Part shown: positions 1-8,484 of the stretch, piece after piece
Numbering within the stretch: the first letter of the stretch is position 1
Layout of the letters: each line of letters begins with the position of its first letter
Assembly (NCBI RefSeq): GCF_024172085.1
Contig: NZ_JAMZDZ010000001.1
Span: 4,898,001 to 4,962,000 of the forward strand
DNA length: 64,000 nucleotides
Reading direction: 5' to 3'
DNA from: Hamadaea flava
GTDB lineage: Bacteria; Actinomycetota; Actinomycetes; Mycobacteriales; Micromonosporaceae
Position numbers and translations under genes: made by a program
Notes under the pieces: model-generated
Told to the model about the DNA's origin: nothing
What the model saw: only the letters and a program-made list of their open reading frames with translations
Databases searched by the model: none

Positions 1-8
1 CTCACGAA

Positions 9-35
9 GGGCCCCACAGCAGTGCTGTGGGGCCC
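9..35 (+). terminator. Rho-independent terminator of a gene left of the window
   Basis: Perfect 12-bp inverted repeat, GGGCCCCACAGC at 9-20 and its complement at 24-35 with a 3-nt loop, followed by a T-rich tail (TTTCTTTTC). The tail places it on the plus strand, ending a gene outside the window. It may also stop the minus-strand M4 protease transcript that ends at 57. Confidence 0.8.
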
Positions 36-56
36 TTTCTTTTCGCTGTCTGTCTG

Positions 57-2672
57 CTATCTGCGGGGCAGGCTCGTCGCGCAACCCCTGGCCCGAACGC
101 TGAAGATCGGGTACGCCGACTTCTGGCATGAGACCGGGGCGTACGGGGCGATGGACAGATCGGTCCAGTCCCCGGCGACTCCCGTGTTCGACACGGCGCG
201 AACCTTGACGGTCCGAGCCACGGCGGGCTCGGTCGTGGTCACCGTGAAGCCGGTCTGCGTGCCCGCGACCGAGGTCGGCCCACCCGTCAGCGCGGGACTG
301 TACTGGAACTCCCAGTGATCCAGCGACTGCCCGGCCGGCAGGTACGCCGCGGCCAGCGTGCTGACGACGACGTTCGTTCCGTCGTAGTACGCGTACCCGG
401 TGGGCGCCGACGGCCGCGCGGCACACGTGTACGCCCGGAAGTCGTCGAGGTACCAGTCGTACGAGTTCGTGTTACCGGCGTTGACCGCCAGGACGAAGCG
501 GAGCCGCACCGACTTGCCAGCCCAGCTCGTGAGGTCGAGGCGGACGTCGGAGTACCCCGTCGTCTGGGCGAGCTGAGCGGGTCCGACTGCGGCGGGCAAT
601 GCGGCCCACGCGCCGCCGTCGACGCTGGCCTGGACCCTCGTCGAGGCGCCGGTGCTAGCGTCGAGCGCGGCCTGCTGGAAGTGCACGTAGGTGTTGCCCG
701 TCGCCGGAACCGTGATGGACTGCGGCATCGTCGCGGTCGTGCCGTTCCCGGTCGTGCTCGGAGCCCATCCGTTCAGCGAGCCGGTGCCGACTGCGGCGTA
801 CTGGTACCGGGCCACGTCCGACGGGATGTTCAGCCAGTTGTAGGTGTTGCTGACCGGCCAGGTGCCCGGCTTCTCGAAGCCGTCGTAGTAGATCGTGTCG
901 ACGGGCTGGGCTGCCGACGTGGGGCACAGGGCAACCTTGGTGAGGCCGGCTGCCGCCTGGTTCCGCATGCCGGTCTGGCTGATCACGGGCTCCAGGTTGG
1001 CGCAGTCGGTCGGTGTGAAGCCGAAGTGGCCGACGAGCTGCGTACAGGCGGAGGTGAGCGCCGTCGCCAGCGTTCCGTAGTCCGCGGCGGACGGCAGCAG
1101 GTGCATGACCCGCCACCACAGCTGCGCCGATTTCGCGTTGCCGATGCCGTTCGGCCCGGCGGCGATCAGGTACGCCGCGTAGTTGGCCACGCCGGAGTTG
1201 GTGTGGACACCACCGCTGTCGTCCTCCCCGTTGTCCCAGTTTGTGCCGCCGACCGTCTTGGGCTGCCCGTACAGATTCGGGTTGTCCATGCTGCGCAGCG
1301 TCCCGATCGAGCTGGGCAGATCCTCGCCGAGTTGCCACTTCAGGCTCGGGTTGGCCTCGTTCACCGCGGTGTACTGCTGGTCGACGAACTCGCCCATGAT
1401 GTCCGAGAGCGCCTCGTTGAGGGCGCCCGACTGGTACGCGTACAGCAGGTGCGAGGAGTACTCGGTCACCCCGTGCGTGTACTCGTGGGCGACCACGTCG
1501 TCGGTGGCGAACCCGTCGCCGAAGACGAACTGGGTGCCTTCCCAGAAGGCGTTCCGGAACGGGCACCGGGCCACGTCACAGACCCGGACGGTGGCCTGCA
1601 GCTGGGCGCCGTGGCCGTCGAACGAGTCGACGCCGAAGTTCGCCTTGTAGAAGTCGTAGGTCGCGCCGAGCATGTCGTACACCTTGTTGACCTCGGCGAC
1701 GGTGCTGACCGCACCGCCCTCCTTACGCGTGGTGCTCTTCGCTCCCAGGGTGGTCGACGGCGTGCAGCGGTAAGCCGCCGCGTTGTTGGTGTCCACCTTC
1801 GTCCCGGCGAGGTCGCAGACGATCCGGCTGCGGGCGCTCTGCCGGTCCGACATGGTCAGCCGAGCGGTGCCGTCGAGCGCGTCCACGAGCACCGTCGCGA
1901 CCTCGCCGCCGTCGGTGGCCGTGATCGCGACCTGCCAGGTCGGGCGCAGGCTCGCGGCGCCCGGGGCGCCGATCAGCGTCGGGTCGTACAGCGCCAGTTG
2001 CGGCCGGCCCGCCGTCAAGGTCGCGGCCGGTACGCCGGTCTCGGTGGCGGCTGCGGTCAGTGCCGTCGTCGCCGCGGCCGCGGCCGGAACGGTCGCCTTG
2101 GTGCTGACCGGGGAGAGCCCGGACGTCTCGGCGATCGCCGACCGGACCAGCTTGCCGTGGCTGGTCACCACGATCTGGCCGCCCAGGATCGGCAGTCCGC
2201 CGGCAGTCTGCTGGTAGCGGTTGACCGTGTCGCCGCCGGGTAGCGCCGCGGTCTGCGTCTTGCTCAGCGAATGCGCGTCGGTGAGACCGAAGGCGGCCGC
2301 ATACCGGACGGTGAAGGCGTCCGCTCCACCGGTCGTCAGTGACTTGCCGGTGTCGGCGGTGGCGGCCGTGACCGCCCCGTCGGCGACGACGATGGTGTTC
2401 TTCCCATTTCCGGCCGTACGCAGTTCCCGGATGCCGGCCGTGGCCGACATCGATCCCTTGGGCGGCGTTTGACTGCGCTCGCGGCCGGCAGAGGTGTTCG
2501 AGGTCGTCGAGGTAGCGGTGCTCTCCGCAACGGCGGAATCGCCGGCGCTGCTGTTCGCGGGGGCGGGCGACGAAGTCGCGACGGGGGCGTCGTCTGGGAC
2601 GGCGCTCGCCGTGGCGACCCCGGCCAACGCCACGCCCGCGGCGAGGAGCGCCACGCGGGTGCGTGATCTCAA
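57..2672 (-). CDS. Secreted M4-family (thermolysin-like) zinc metalloprotease
   Basis: An 871-residue preproprotease. An N-terminal signal peptide (MRSRTRVALLAAG..., about residues 1-25) is followed by a Ser/Thr/Ala-rich linker and an FTP/PepSY-type propeptide to about residue 270. The catalytic domain carries the zinc motif HEYTH at 396-400, the downstream glutamate in NEALSD near 418, and the active-site histidine in GGVHTNSG (H490). All the expected catalytic residues are visible. About residues 600-760 look like a beta-sandwich (MAM or immune-inhibitor-A-like) accessory domain, with a fibronectin-like tail after it. Such enzymes are exported and self-processed to degrade extracellular protein. 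It stands alone, and its only neighbour is divergent to it. Confidence 0.93.
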   Translation of the reverse strand: MRSRTRVALLAAGVALAGVATASAVPDDAPVATSSPAPANSSAGDSAVAESTATSTTSNTSAGRERSQTPPKGSMSATAGIRELRTAGNGKNTIVVADGAVTAATADTGKSLTTGGADAFTVRYAAAFGLTDAHSLSKTQTAALPGGDTVNRYQQTAGGLPILGGQIVVTSHGKLVRSAIAETSGLSPVSTKATVPAAAAATTALTAAATETGVPAATLTAGRPQLALYDPTLIGAPGAASLRPTWQVAITATDGGEVATVLVDALDGTARLTMSDRQSARSRIVCDLAGTKVDTNNAAAYRCTPSTTLGAKSTTRKEGGAVSTVAEVNKVYDMLGATYDFYKANFGVDSFDGHGAQLQATVRVCDVARCPFRNAFWEGTQFVFGDGFATDDVVAHEYTHGVTEYSSHLLYAYQSGALNEALSDIMGEFVDQQYTAVNEANPSLKWQLGEDLPSSIGTLRSMDNPNLYGQPKTVGGTNWDNGEDDSGGVHTNSGVANYAAYLIAAGPNGIGNAKSAQLWWRVMHLLPSAADYGTLATALTSACTQLVGHFGFTPTDCANLEPVISQTGMRNQAAAGLTKVALCPTSAAQPVDTIYYDGFEKPGTWPVSNTYNWLNIPSDVARYQYAAVGTGSLNGWAPSTTGNGTTATMPQSITVPATGNTYVHFQQAALDASTGASTRVQASVDGGAWAALPAAVGPAQLAQTTGYSDVRLDLTSWAGKSVRLRFVLAVNAGNTNSYDWYLDDFRAYTCAARPSAPTGYAYYDGTNVVVSTLAAAYLPAGQSLDHWEFQYSPALTGGPTSVAGTQTGFTVTTTEPAVARTVKVRAVSNTGVAGDWTDLSIAPYAPVSCQKSAYPIFSVRARGCATSLPRR

Positions 2673-2806
2673 GGCTGGTCCTACCAGAGGGGTGAGGGAG
2701 AGGATTCCGCCAGATTCTAAGTGTGCGAATCAACCCGCGCTGCCCCGCCGACGCCCACTGCACGTGCGGTCCTCGTAGTCTGACCGTACGCTGTGGCGTA
2801 GTAGAC

Positions 2807-2822
2807 GTTACTGGCGGGTAAC
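2807..2822 (+). promoter_or_regulatory. Candidate operator GTTAC-N6-GTAAC in the etfD promoter
   Basis: The palindrome GTTACTGGCGGGTAAC starts 2 nt after a plausible -10 (TAGTAG, 2799-2804). The same palindrome occurs at the same position relative to the -10 in front of the FadE5-type gene (17363-17380). A repressor bound here would block initiation. A TetR-type fatty-acid regulator is inferred; no regulator gene is visible in the window. Confidence 0.6.
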
Positions 2823-2873
2823 CTAGACGGTAGGCTGAGCGGCACTGGAGCCGAGCAGAACGAGGAGTGGTGC

Positions 2874-5009
2874 ATGGGCGGCGTGCAGATCGTCACCACG
2901 ATCGGGGCTTTCGCGATCACCGCGGTCGCGGTCTTCCTGGTCGTACGCGCGGTGCGCAGCATGCTGGCGGTGATCCGGCTGGGCCAGCCCGACCCGACGC
3001 GTACGGGGAACAAGGGTGAGCGCCTGAAGGTCATGCTCGCCGAGACCGTGGGTCACACTCGGATGCTGAAATGGACCGCGGTCGGTGTCGCGCACTGGTT
3101 CGTCATGGTCGGCTTCATCCTGCTCTCCTCGCTCGTGCTCGAGGCGTACTGGGAGGTCGTCACGCCGACCGGCGAACTGCCGATCATCGGCCACTGGGGC
3201 CTGTTCGGCGTGGTCACCGAGTGGGTCGGCGTCCTCGGCATCCCGGCGATCCTCTACCTGATGGCGATCCGGCTGACGAACCGGCCCAACCGGCCCGGCC
3301 GCCGCTCCCGGTTCGCGGGCTCCACGATGTGGCAGGGCTACTTCGTCGAGTGGGTCGTCCTGCTGGTCCTGGTGATGGGCGTGCTCATCCGGGGATTCAA
3401 GGCCGCCAACGGGCACCTGCCCTACCCGGTCTGGGCGGCTCCGGTCAGCCACGGCCTCGGCGAGATCCTGCCGGCCAGCGCCGCGGCCGTGTCGATCATC
3501 GCCATGATCAAGATCGCCGTCTCGATGATCTGGGTCATCGTCATCAGCCTGAACCTCACGATGGGCGTGGCCTGGCACCGGTTCGCCGCGTTCTTCAACA
3601 TCTTCTTCAAGCGCAGCGGCACCGAGCGCCCGGCCCTCGGCGCGCTCAAGCCGATGGTCGACAGCACCGGCCAGCCGCTGAACTTCGAGGAGGCGGATCC
3701 GGAGAAGGACCTCTTCGGCGTCGCCCAGGTCGAACAGTTCACCTGGAAGGGCCTGCTCGACTTCACCACATGCACGGAGTGCGGCCGCTGCCAGTCGCAG
3801 TGCCCGGCCTGGAACACCGCCAAGCCCCTGTCGCCGAAGCTGCTCATCACCAGCCTCCGCGATCACGCGTACGCCAAGGCCCCGTATCTGCTCGCCGACG
3901 AGAGCCACCGGGACCTCGACGTCCTGGCACTCGCCCGGGCGGAGAGCGAGCGTCCGCTGATCGGCGGCGCCGACCTCAACGGCGTGATCGACCCGGACGT
4001 GCTGTGGTCGTGCACCACCTGCGGGGCGTGCGTCGAGCAGTGCCCGGTCGACATCGAGCACGTCGACCACATCGTCGATATGCGCCGCTACCAGGTCATG
4101 ATCGAGTCCAGCTTCCCGGCCGAGGCCGGCGTCATGCTGCGGAACCTCGAGAACAAGGGCAACCCGTGGGGCGCCCCGCCGAACACTCGCGAGGACTGGA
4201 CCAAGGGCCTCGACTTCGCCGTTCCCCGGGTCGCGGAGGGCGCCGAGTTCGAGTACCTGTTCTGGGTGGGCTGCGCGGGCGCGTTCGAGGACAAGGCCAA
4301 GAAGACCACCCGCGCGGTGGCGACGCTGCTGAACGAAGCCGGTGTCCAGTTCGCCATCCTCGGCAACAACGAGACCTGTACCGGTGACCCGGCCCGCCGG
4401 ATCGGCAATGAGTTCGTCTACCAGATGCTCGCCCAGCAGAACGTCGAGACGCTCAAGGAAGCCGGCGTCCTGAAGATCGTGGCGACCTGCCCGCACTGCT
4501 TCAACGCCATCGGCAACGAGTACCAGCAGCTCGGCCTGGAGGTCGAGGTCGTGCACCACACCGAGCTGCTGGCCCACCTCGTCAAGACGGGCAAGCTCAC
4601 CCCGGTCCGCCCGGTCGACGGCGGCCTGACCTACCACGACCCGTGCTACCTCGGCCGGCACAACCGCGTCTTCACCCCGCCCCGCGAGGTGCTCGGCGCG
4701 GCCCTCGGCGAGCAGCCCATCCGCGAGATGCAGCGCACCATGGAGCGCTCGTTCTGCTGCGGCGCCGGCGGCGCGCGGATGTGGATGGAGGAGCGGATCG
4801 GCAAGCGGATCAACGTGGAGCGGACCGAGGAGGCCGTCGCCACCGGCGCGGCCACCATCGCGGTGGGCTGCCCGTTCTGCTCGACGATGATCACCGACGG
4901 GGTGAACACCGTTGGCTCGGGGGAGAAGGTCGAGGTCGTCGACGTCGCCACCGTGCTGCTGCGATCGATCAAGCCGGAGGCGACAGCGGCACCGGCGGCC
5001 GCCGAGTAG
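2874..5009 (+). CDS. etfD: EtfD-like membrane iron-sulfur oxidoreductase (ETF:menaquinone)
   Basis: A 711-residue membrane iron-sulfur protein. About five transmembrane helices lie in residues 1-240 (nitrate-reductase-gamma-like). Two 4Fe-4S motifs follow: CTECGRCQSQCP near 300 and CTTCGACVEQCP near 380. Two heterodisulfide-reductase-type CCG domains come next, with key cysteines near 466, 501 and 539-542, then 590, 628-629 and 665-668. This architecture matches mycobacterial EtfD (Rv0338c), proposed to pass electrons from electron-transfer flavoprotein, reduced by acyl-CoA dehydrogenases, into the menaquinone pool. The ATG follows a GAGGAG ribosome site. It shares an operator with the FadE5-type dehydrogenase at 17.4 kb. 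A glycolate- or lactate-oxidase iron-sulfur subunit is less likely because the membrane domain is fused. Confidence 0.85.
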   Translation: MGGVQIVTTIGAFAITAVAVFLVVRAVRSMLAVIRLGQPDPTRTGNKGERLKVMLAETVGHTRMLKWTAVGVAHWFVMVGFILLSSLVLEAYWEVVTPTGELPIIGHWGLFGVVTEWVGVLGIPAILYLMAIRLTNRPNRPGRRSRFAGSTMWQGYFVEWVVLLVLVMGVLIRGFKAANGHLPYPVWAAPVSHGLGEILPASAAAVSIIAMIKIAVSMIWVIVISLNLTMGVAWHRFAAFFNIFFKRSGTERPALGALKPMVDSTGQPLNFEEADPEKDLFGVAQVEQFTWKGLLDFTTCTECGRCQSQCPAWNTAKPLSPKLLITSLRDHAYAKAPYLLADESHRDLDVLALARAESERPLIGGADLNGVIDPDVLWSCTTCGACVEQCPVDIEHVDHIVDMRRYQVMIESSFPAEAGVMLRNLENKGNPWGAPPNTREDWTKGLDFAVPRVAEGAEFEYLFWVGCAGAFEDKAKKTTRAVATLLNEAGVQFAILGNNETCTGDPARRIGNEFVYQMLAQQNVETLKEAGVLKIVATCPHCFNAIGNEYQQLGLEVEVVHHTELLAHLVKTGKLTPVRPVDGGLTYHDPCYLGRHNRVFTPPREVLGAALGEQPIREMQRTMERSFCCGAGGARMWMEERIGKRINVERTEEAVATGAATIAVGCPFCSTMITDGVNTVGSGEKVEVVDVATVLLRSIKPEATAAPAAAE

Positions 5010-5066
5010 CCGGCTTGTAAGATCCACGTCATCGACGGTCTACTGCTCACGGTCCTGCTGCCACTG

Positions 5067-6353
5067 GTGCTCTTCGTGCTCCTGACAGCGGGCAACGCCT
5101 TCTTCGTGGCGGCGGAGTTCTCGCTGGTCACGGTGGACCGGGCGGAGATCGACGAGCTTGCCGAGTCCGGCGACAAGCGCGCCCGCACGGTACGCCGTGC
5201 GCTGCGCGCCTTGAGCTTCCAGCTCTCCGGGGCGCAGCTCGGCATCACGATCACCGCGCTGCTCACGGGTTACATCGCGCAGCCGGCCTTCGATGTGCTG
5301 CTCTCCGGCCTCGGCCTGGGTCAGGCGGTCAACCATGCGATCGCGCTGATCCTGGCCACCCTGCTGTCGATGCTCTTCGGCGAACTCGTCCCGAAGAACG
5401 CCGCGCTGGCCAGGCCGATGCCGTTGGCGCTGCGGACCTCCGGACCGCTGCGCGTCTTCTCGCGTACCTTCACGTGGCTCATCGCGGCTCTGAACGGCAG
5501 CGCGAACTGGCTGGTCCGCCGGTTGGGGGTCGAGCCACAGGAGGAGCTGGCCAGCGCGCGGTCGCCCGAGGAGCTGGGCCTGCTCGCGGCGATCTCCGCG
5601 CGGGCGGGCGCGTTGCCCTCGGACACCGCGCTGGTCCTCCAGCGCACGGTGCGGTTCGGCGAGAAGCGAGCGGCCGAGGCGATGACCCCGCGCGTCGACG
5701 TCGTCGGGCTGACCGCGACCGACACGGTGGCCGACCTGATCACGACCTCGATCGAGACCGGGCACAGTCGGTTCCCGGTGTACGAGCAGACGCTGGACCA
5801 GGTCACCGGAGTGGTGGAGCTGACCGACGCCCTCGCGGTTCCGCCCCACCGCCGCGCGGTGACCAGCGTGAACGCCGTCGCGCGCGAGCCCGTGCTCGTG
5901 CCCGAGTCGCTCGACCTCGACGGAGTGTGGGAAGCGCTCAACGCCGCCCGCGCGGAACTCGCGATCGTCGTCGACGAGTACGGCGGCACCGACGGCGTGG
6001 TCACCCTGGAAGATCTGGTCGAGGAGATGGTCGGCGAGATCGCCGACGAACACGACACCGACTGGGTCGACGTCGAGCTGACCGCTCCGGCCGACGCGCG
6101 CGAGCACCTGGTCGACGGTGTGCTCCGGGAGGACGAGTTGCGCGAGCAGACCGGCTTCCGGCTGCCTGAGGGCCCCTACGAGACGCTCGCGGGCTTCCTC
6201 ATGGCTCGGCTCGGGCACATCCCGAGCGTCGGCGAGTCGGTACGCGAGAACGGCTGGGAGTTCACCGTAGTGGAGACCGACCGCCACCGAGTCGAGCAGG
6301 TACGCGTCGTCCGCCCCGAACCTGGGGACGACCACGAGGACGATGCAGCGTGA
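5067..6353 (+). CDS. CNNM/CBS-domain (hemolysin C-like) membrane protein, first of pair
   Basis: A 428-residue protein (from GTG 5067) of the CNNM/HlyC-CorC family. The N-terminal membrane domain (to about 190) begins within its first helix, with the family signature NAFFVAAEFS. A pair of CBS domains (about 205-330) and a C-terminal CorC/HlyC transporter-associated domain (about 340-420) follow. Members are linked to Mg2+ or Co2+ handling, but the substrate here is unknown. The start is doubtful. The open frame extends upstream to 5010, and a TAAGAT -10 at 5018-5023 sits 7 nt before an in-frame ATC (5031), which would restore the usual N-terminus; 5067 truncates the first helix. It overlaps the next gene at GTGA, so the two are translationally coupled. 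Confidence 0.88.
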   Translation: MLFVLLTAGNAFFVAAEFSLVTVDRAEIDELAESGDKRARTVRRALRALSFQLSGAQLGITITALLTGYIAQPAFDVLLSGLGLGQAVNHAIALILATLLSMLFGELVPKNAALARPMPLALRTSGPLRVFSRTFTWLIAALNGSANWLVRRLGVEPQEELASARSPEELGLLAAISARAGALPSDTALVLQRTVRFGEKRAAEAMTPRVDVVGLTATDTVADLITTSIETGHSRFPVYEQTLDQVTGVVELTDALAVPPHRRAVTSVNAVAREPVLVPESLDLDGVWEALNAARAELAIVVDEYGGTDGVVTLEDLVEEMVGEIADEHDTDWVDVELTAPADAREHLVDGVLREDELREQTGFRLPEGPYETLAGFLMARLGHIPSVGESVRENGWEFTVVETDRHRVEQVRVVRPEPGDDHEDDAA

Positions 6354-7354
6354 CCGGCATCGTGATCATGCTCGTGTTGCTGCTCGGCAACGGGTTCTTC
6401 GTCGGCGCCGAGTTCGCCCTGATCGCCTCGCGGCGTACCGTGCTGGAGCCGAAGGCGACCACGTCCCGGCGCGCCCGGTTGGCGTTGACCGCGATGGGCC
6501 AGATCCCGCTGATGATCGCGGGCGCGCAGCTCGGCATCCAGATCTGCTCGATCCTCCTCGGCGCGATCGCCGAGCCGGCCATCGCCCACCTGCTCGAAGC
6601 GCCGTTCGAGCTGGTCAATCTGCCGGAGCAGCTGGTGCATCCGGTTTCCTTCGTGATCGCGCTGGCGATCGTCGTCTACCTGCATACGGTGCTCGGCGAG
6701 ATGGTGCCGAAGAACATCACGCTGGCCGGGCCGGAGGCGTCCGTGGTCTGGCTCGGGCCGCCGATGCTGCTCTTCTGCACGGTGACCAAGCCGCTGCTGC
6801 TGGTCATGAAGTGGCTGTCCCGGCGCGTCCTCAAACTCTGGCGGATCGACGCGGTGGACTCGGTGAAGTCGGTCTTCACCGCCGAGGAGTTGGCCGGCCT
6901 GGTCACCCAGGCCCGCTCGGAAGGGCTGCTCGATCCGGAGCAGCACGCGCGGATCTCCGGCGCGCTGGCGATGCATCAGCGTACGGCGGCCGACGCTTTG
7001 CGTCCGTGGACCGAGGTCGACCTGGTCACCGACGACACGTCGCCCGCCTCGCTCGAGGTGCTCGCCACCCGGACCGGCCGGTCCCGATTCCCGGTCGTGC
7101 AGCGGCTCAACCGCCGCGTCCTCGGCTTCGTCCACATCAAGGACGTGATCGGGATGAGCGGGGCGGCCCGGCGGGCGCCCATCCCGTCCGACGTGATCCG
7201 GCCGCTCGCCGTCGTGCCACCCGAGCGCAGTCTCGCCGAGCTGTTGCTCGCGATGCGTCGCGAACGTCGCCACATGGTGCTGGTCAGCGACGGTCAGCGA
7301 CCGCTCGGCGTGGTCACCCTGGACGACGTGCTGGCGGCGGTTTCGGGTCGCTGA
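6350..7354 (+). CDS. CNNM/CBS-domain membrane protein, second of pair
   Basis: A 334-residue paralogue of the preceding protein. The CNNM transmembrane domain starts MTGIVIMLVLLLGNGFFVGAEF. Two CBS domains (about 200-330) follow, ending in GVVTLDDVLAAV. It lacks the CorC/HlyC C-terminal domain of its partner. The GTG start overlaps the upstream stop (GTGA), so co-translation and perhaps a heteromeric membrane complex are likely. Tandem CNNM pairs of this kind are common in actinobacteria. Ion specificity cannot be read from the sequence. Confidence 0.9.
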   Translation: MTGIVIMLVLLLGNGFFVGAEFALIASRRTVLEPKATTSRRARLALTAMGQIPLMIAGAQLGIQICSILLGAIAEPAIAHLLEAPFELVNLPEQLVHPVSFVIALAIVVYLHTVLGEMVPKNITLAGPEASVVWLGPPMLLFCTVTKPLLLVMKWLSRRVLKLWRIDAVDSVKSVFTAEELAGLVTQARSEGLLDPEQHARISGALAMHQRTAADALRPWTEVDLVTDDTSPASLEVLATRTGRSRFPVVQRLNRRVLGFVHIKDVIGMSGAARRAPIPSDVIRPLAVVPPERSLAELLLAMRRERRHMVLVSDGQRPLGVVTLDDVLAAVSGR

Positions 7355-7470
7355 CCGGCTCCCAGCGGTCTTTGAGCGAAGTTGACCGCGAGTAAACAGG
7401 CGTGAGCAGGGTGAAGTTTCCGCACCGACGCCTTGCGTACGCCGAACGCCCGCCCCTAGGGTGATGAGCT

Positions 7471-8448
7471 GTGCCTCACCCCCGCACTCTCTACCGTGGA
7501 CTCATCACGGCCCTTGGCGTGCTGCTGATCGGACTGGTCCCCTCGACCGTCTACGCCGCGCCCAGCGTGGCCGAGATCGAGAAGCAGATCAACGAGGCCT
7601 GGGAGAAGCTCGAACCGGCGATCGAGCAGTACAACAAGGTCCACAACGAGCTGACCAAGAACCAGAAGAAGGCTCGGGACCTGCAGAAGAAGATCGCCCC
7701 GCTGAGCCTCCAGGTATCGGTCTCGCTCGGCCAGGTCGCCGACATGGCGAGCGCCTACTACATGACCGGGCCGGCTTCGCGGCTGACGGGACTGTTGAAC
7801 GCGAAGTCGCCGGACCAGTTCCTCGACCAGCTCACGACGCTGGAGCAGATTTCGCAGACGCAGCAGCTGGCGATCGCGGGGGTCGCGGCGCAGCGAGACG
7901 TCTACGACGGGCAGAAGTCCCAGCTCGATCAGCTCATCGCCACCCTCGGCCAGCAGGACGCGGCGTTGGCGGCTCAGAAGAAGTCCATCCAGGCTGAGAT
8001 GGACCGGCTGCAGAAGCTGCGCATCCAGGCGTACGGGTCGTCGACGGTCGGCGGCAGCCTCCGGATCGGGGTGTGCCCGCCGGTGCTGCCGGGCGGCGCA
8101 CGGGCCACCGCGGTGAAGAAGGCCTGCGCGCTCATCGGTAAGCCGTACGTGTGGGGCTCGGACGGGCCCAACTCCTACGACTGCTCGGGTCTGACCAAGG
8201 CGGCGTGGGCGGCGGCCGGCAAGAGCCTGGAGCACTACACCGGAGCCCAGTGGAACGAGTCCCATTACGTGAGCCGGGCCAACTTACAACCCGGTGACCT
8301 GGTGTTCTTCTATTCCGATCATCACCACGTCGGCATATACATCGGTAACGGGCTCATGGTCCACGCCCCGCACAGCGGTGACTACGTGCGAATGGCGTAC
8401 ATATCGAATATGCCGATCAGCCCGAGTGGGACTCGTTCCGTGCTTTAA
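7471..8448 (+). CDS. Secreted NlpC/P60 peptidoglycan endopeptidase, paralogue 1
   Basis: A 325-residue RipA-like hydrolase. The signal peptide is about residues 1-28, two coiled-coil stretches lie at about 33-110 and 125-190, and an NlpC/P60 domain spans about 212-325. The catalytic Cys is in YDCSGL (C238), His in the HHHVGIY segment (284-286), and a further His in MVHAP near 298. These enzymes cut stem peptides during cell growth or division. A -10 (TAGGGT, 7457-7462) lies 8 nt before the GTG, implying a leaderless transcript. An in-frame TTA leucine codon occurs at 8284-8286, which is rare at this GC content and suggests tRNA-Leu(UAA) dependence. A close paralogue lies at 9613. Confidence 0.92.
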   Translation: MPHPRTLYRGLITALGVLLIGLVPSTVYAAPSVAEIEKQINEAWEKLEPAIEQYNKVHNELTKNQKKARDLQKKIAPLSLQVSVSLGQVADMASAYYMTGPASRLTGLLNAKSPDQFLDQLTTLEQISQTQQLAIAGVAAQRDVYDGQKSQLDQLIATLGQQDAALAAQKKSIQAEMDRLQKLRIQAYGSSTVGGSLRIGVCPPVLPGGARATAVKKACALIGKPYVWGSDGPNSYDCSGLTKAAWAAAGKSLEHYTGAQWNESHYVSRANLQPGDLVFFYSDHHHVGIYIGNGLMVHAPHSGDYVRMAYISNMPISPSGTRSVL

Positions 8449-8449
8449 C

Positions 8450-8482
8450 GGACAATTGTGCCGAAAATCGGCACAATTGTCC
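8450..8482. repeat. Perfect 33-bp hairpin between NlpC/P60 and LamG genes
   Basis: 15-bp arms GGACAATTGTGCCGA (8450-8464) and its exact complement (8468-8482) around an AAA loop. It starts 1 bp after the NlpC/P60 stop and ends 2 bp before the ATG of the LamG gene, filling the ribosome-binding region. It may be a tail-less terminator, a translational switch, or both. The 11-mer GCACAATTGTC recurs inside the next gene at 9142-9152. Confidence 0.75.
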
Positions 8483-8484
8483 CA

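Noticed and set aside
315-2243. 642-residue plus-strand ORF
   Set aside because: Antisense to the M4 protease; Arg/Val/Gly-rich translation without motifs, typical of high-GC shadow frames.
2823-5027. 734-residue minus-strand ORF
   Set aside because: Antisense to etfD and without recognisable motifs; the plus-strand frame has complete Fe-S motifs.
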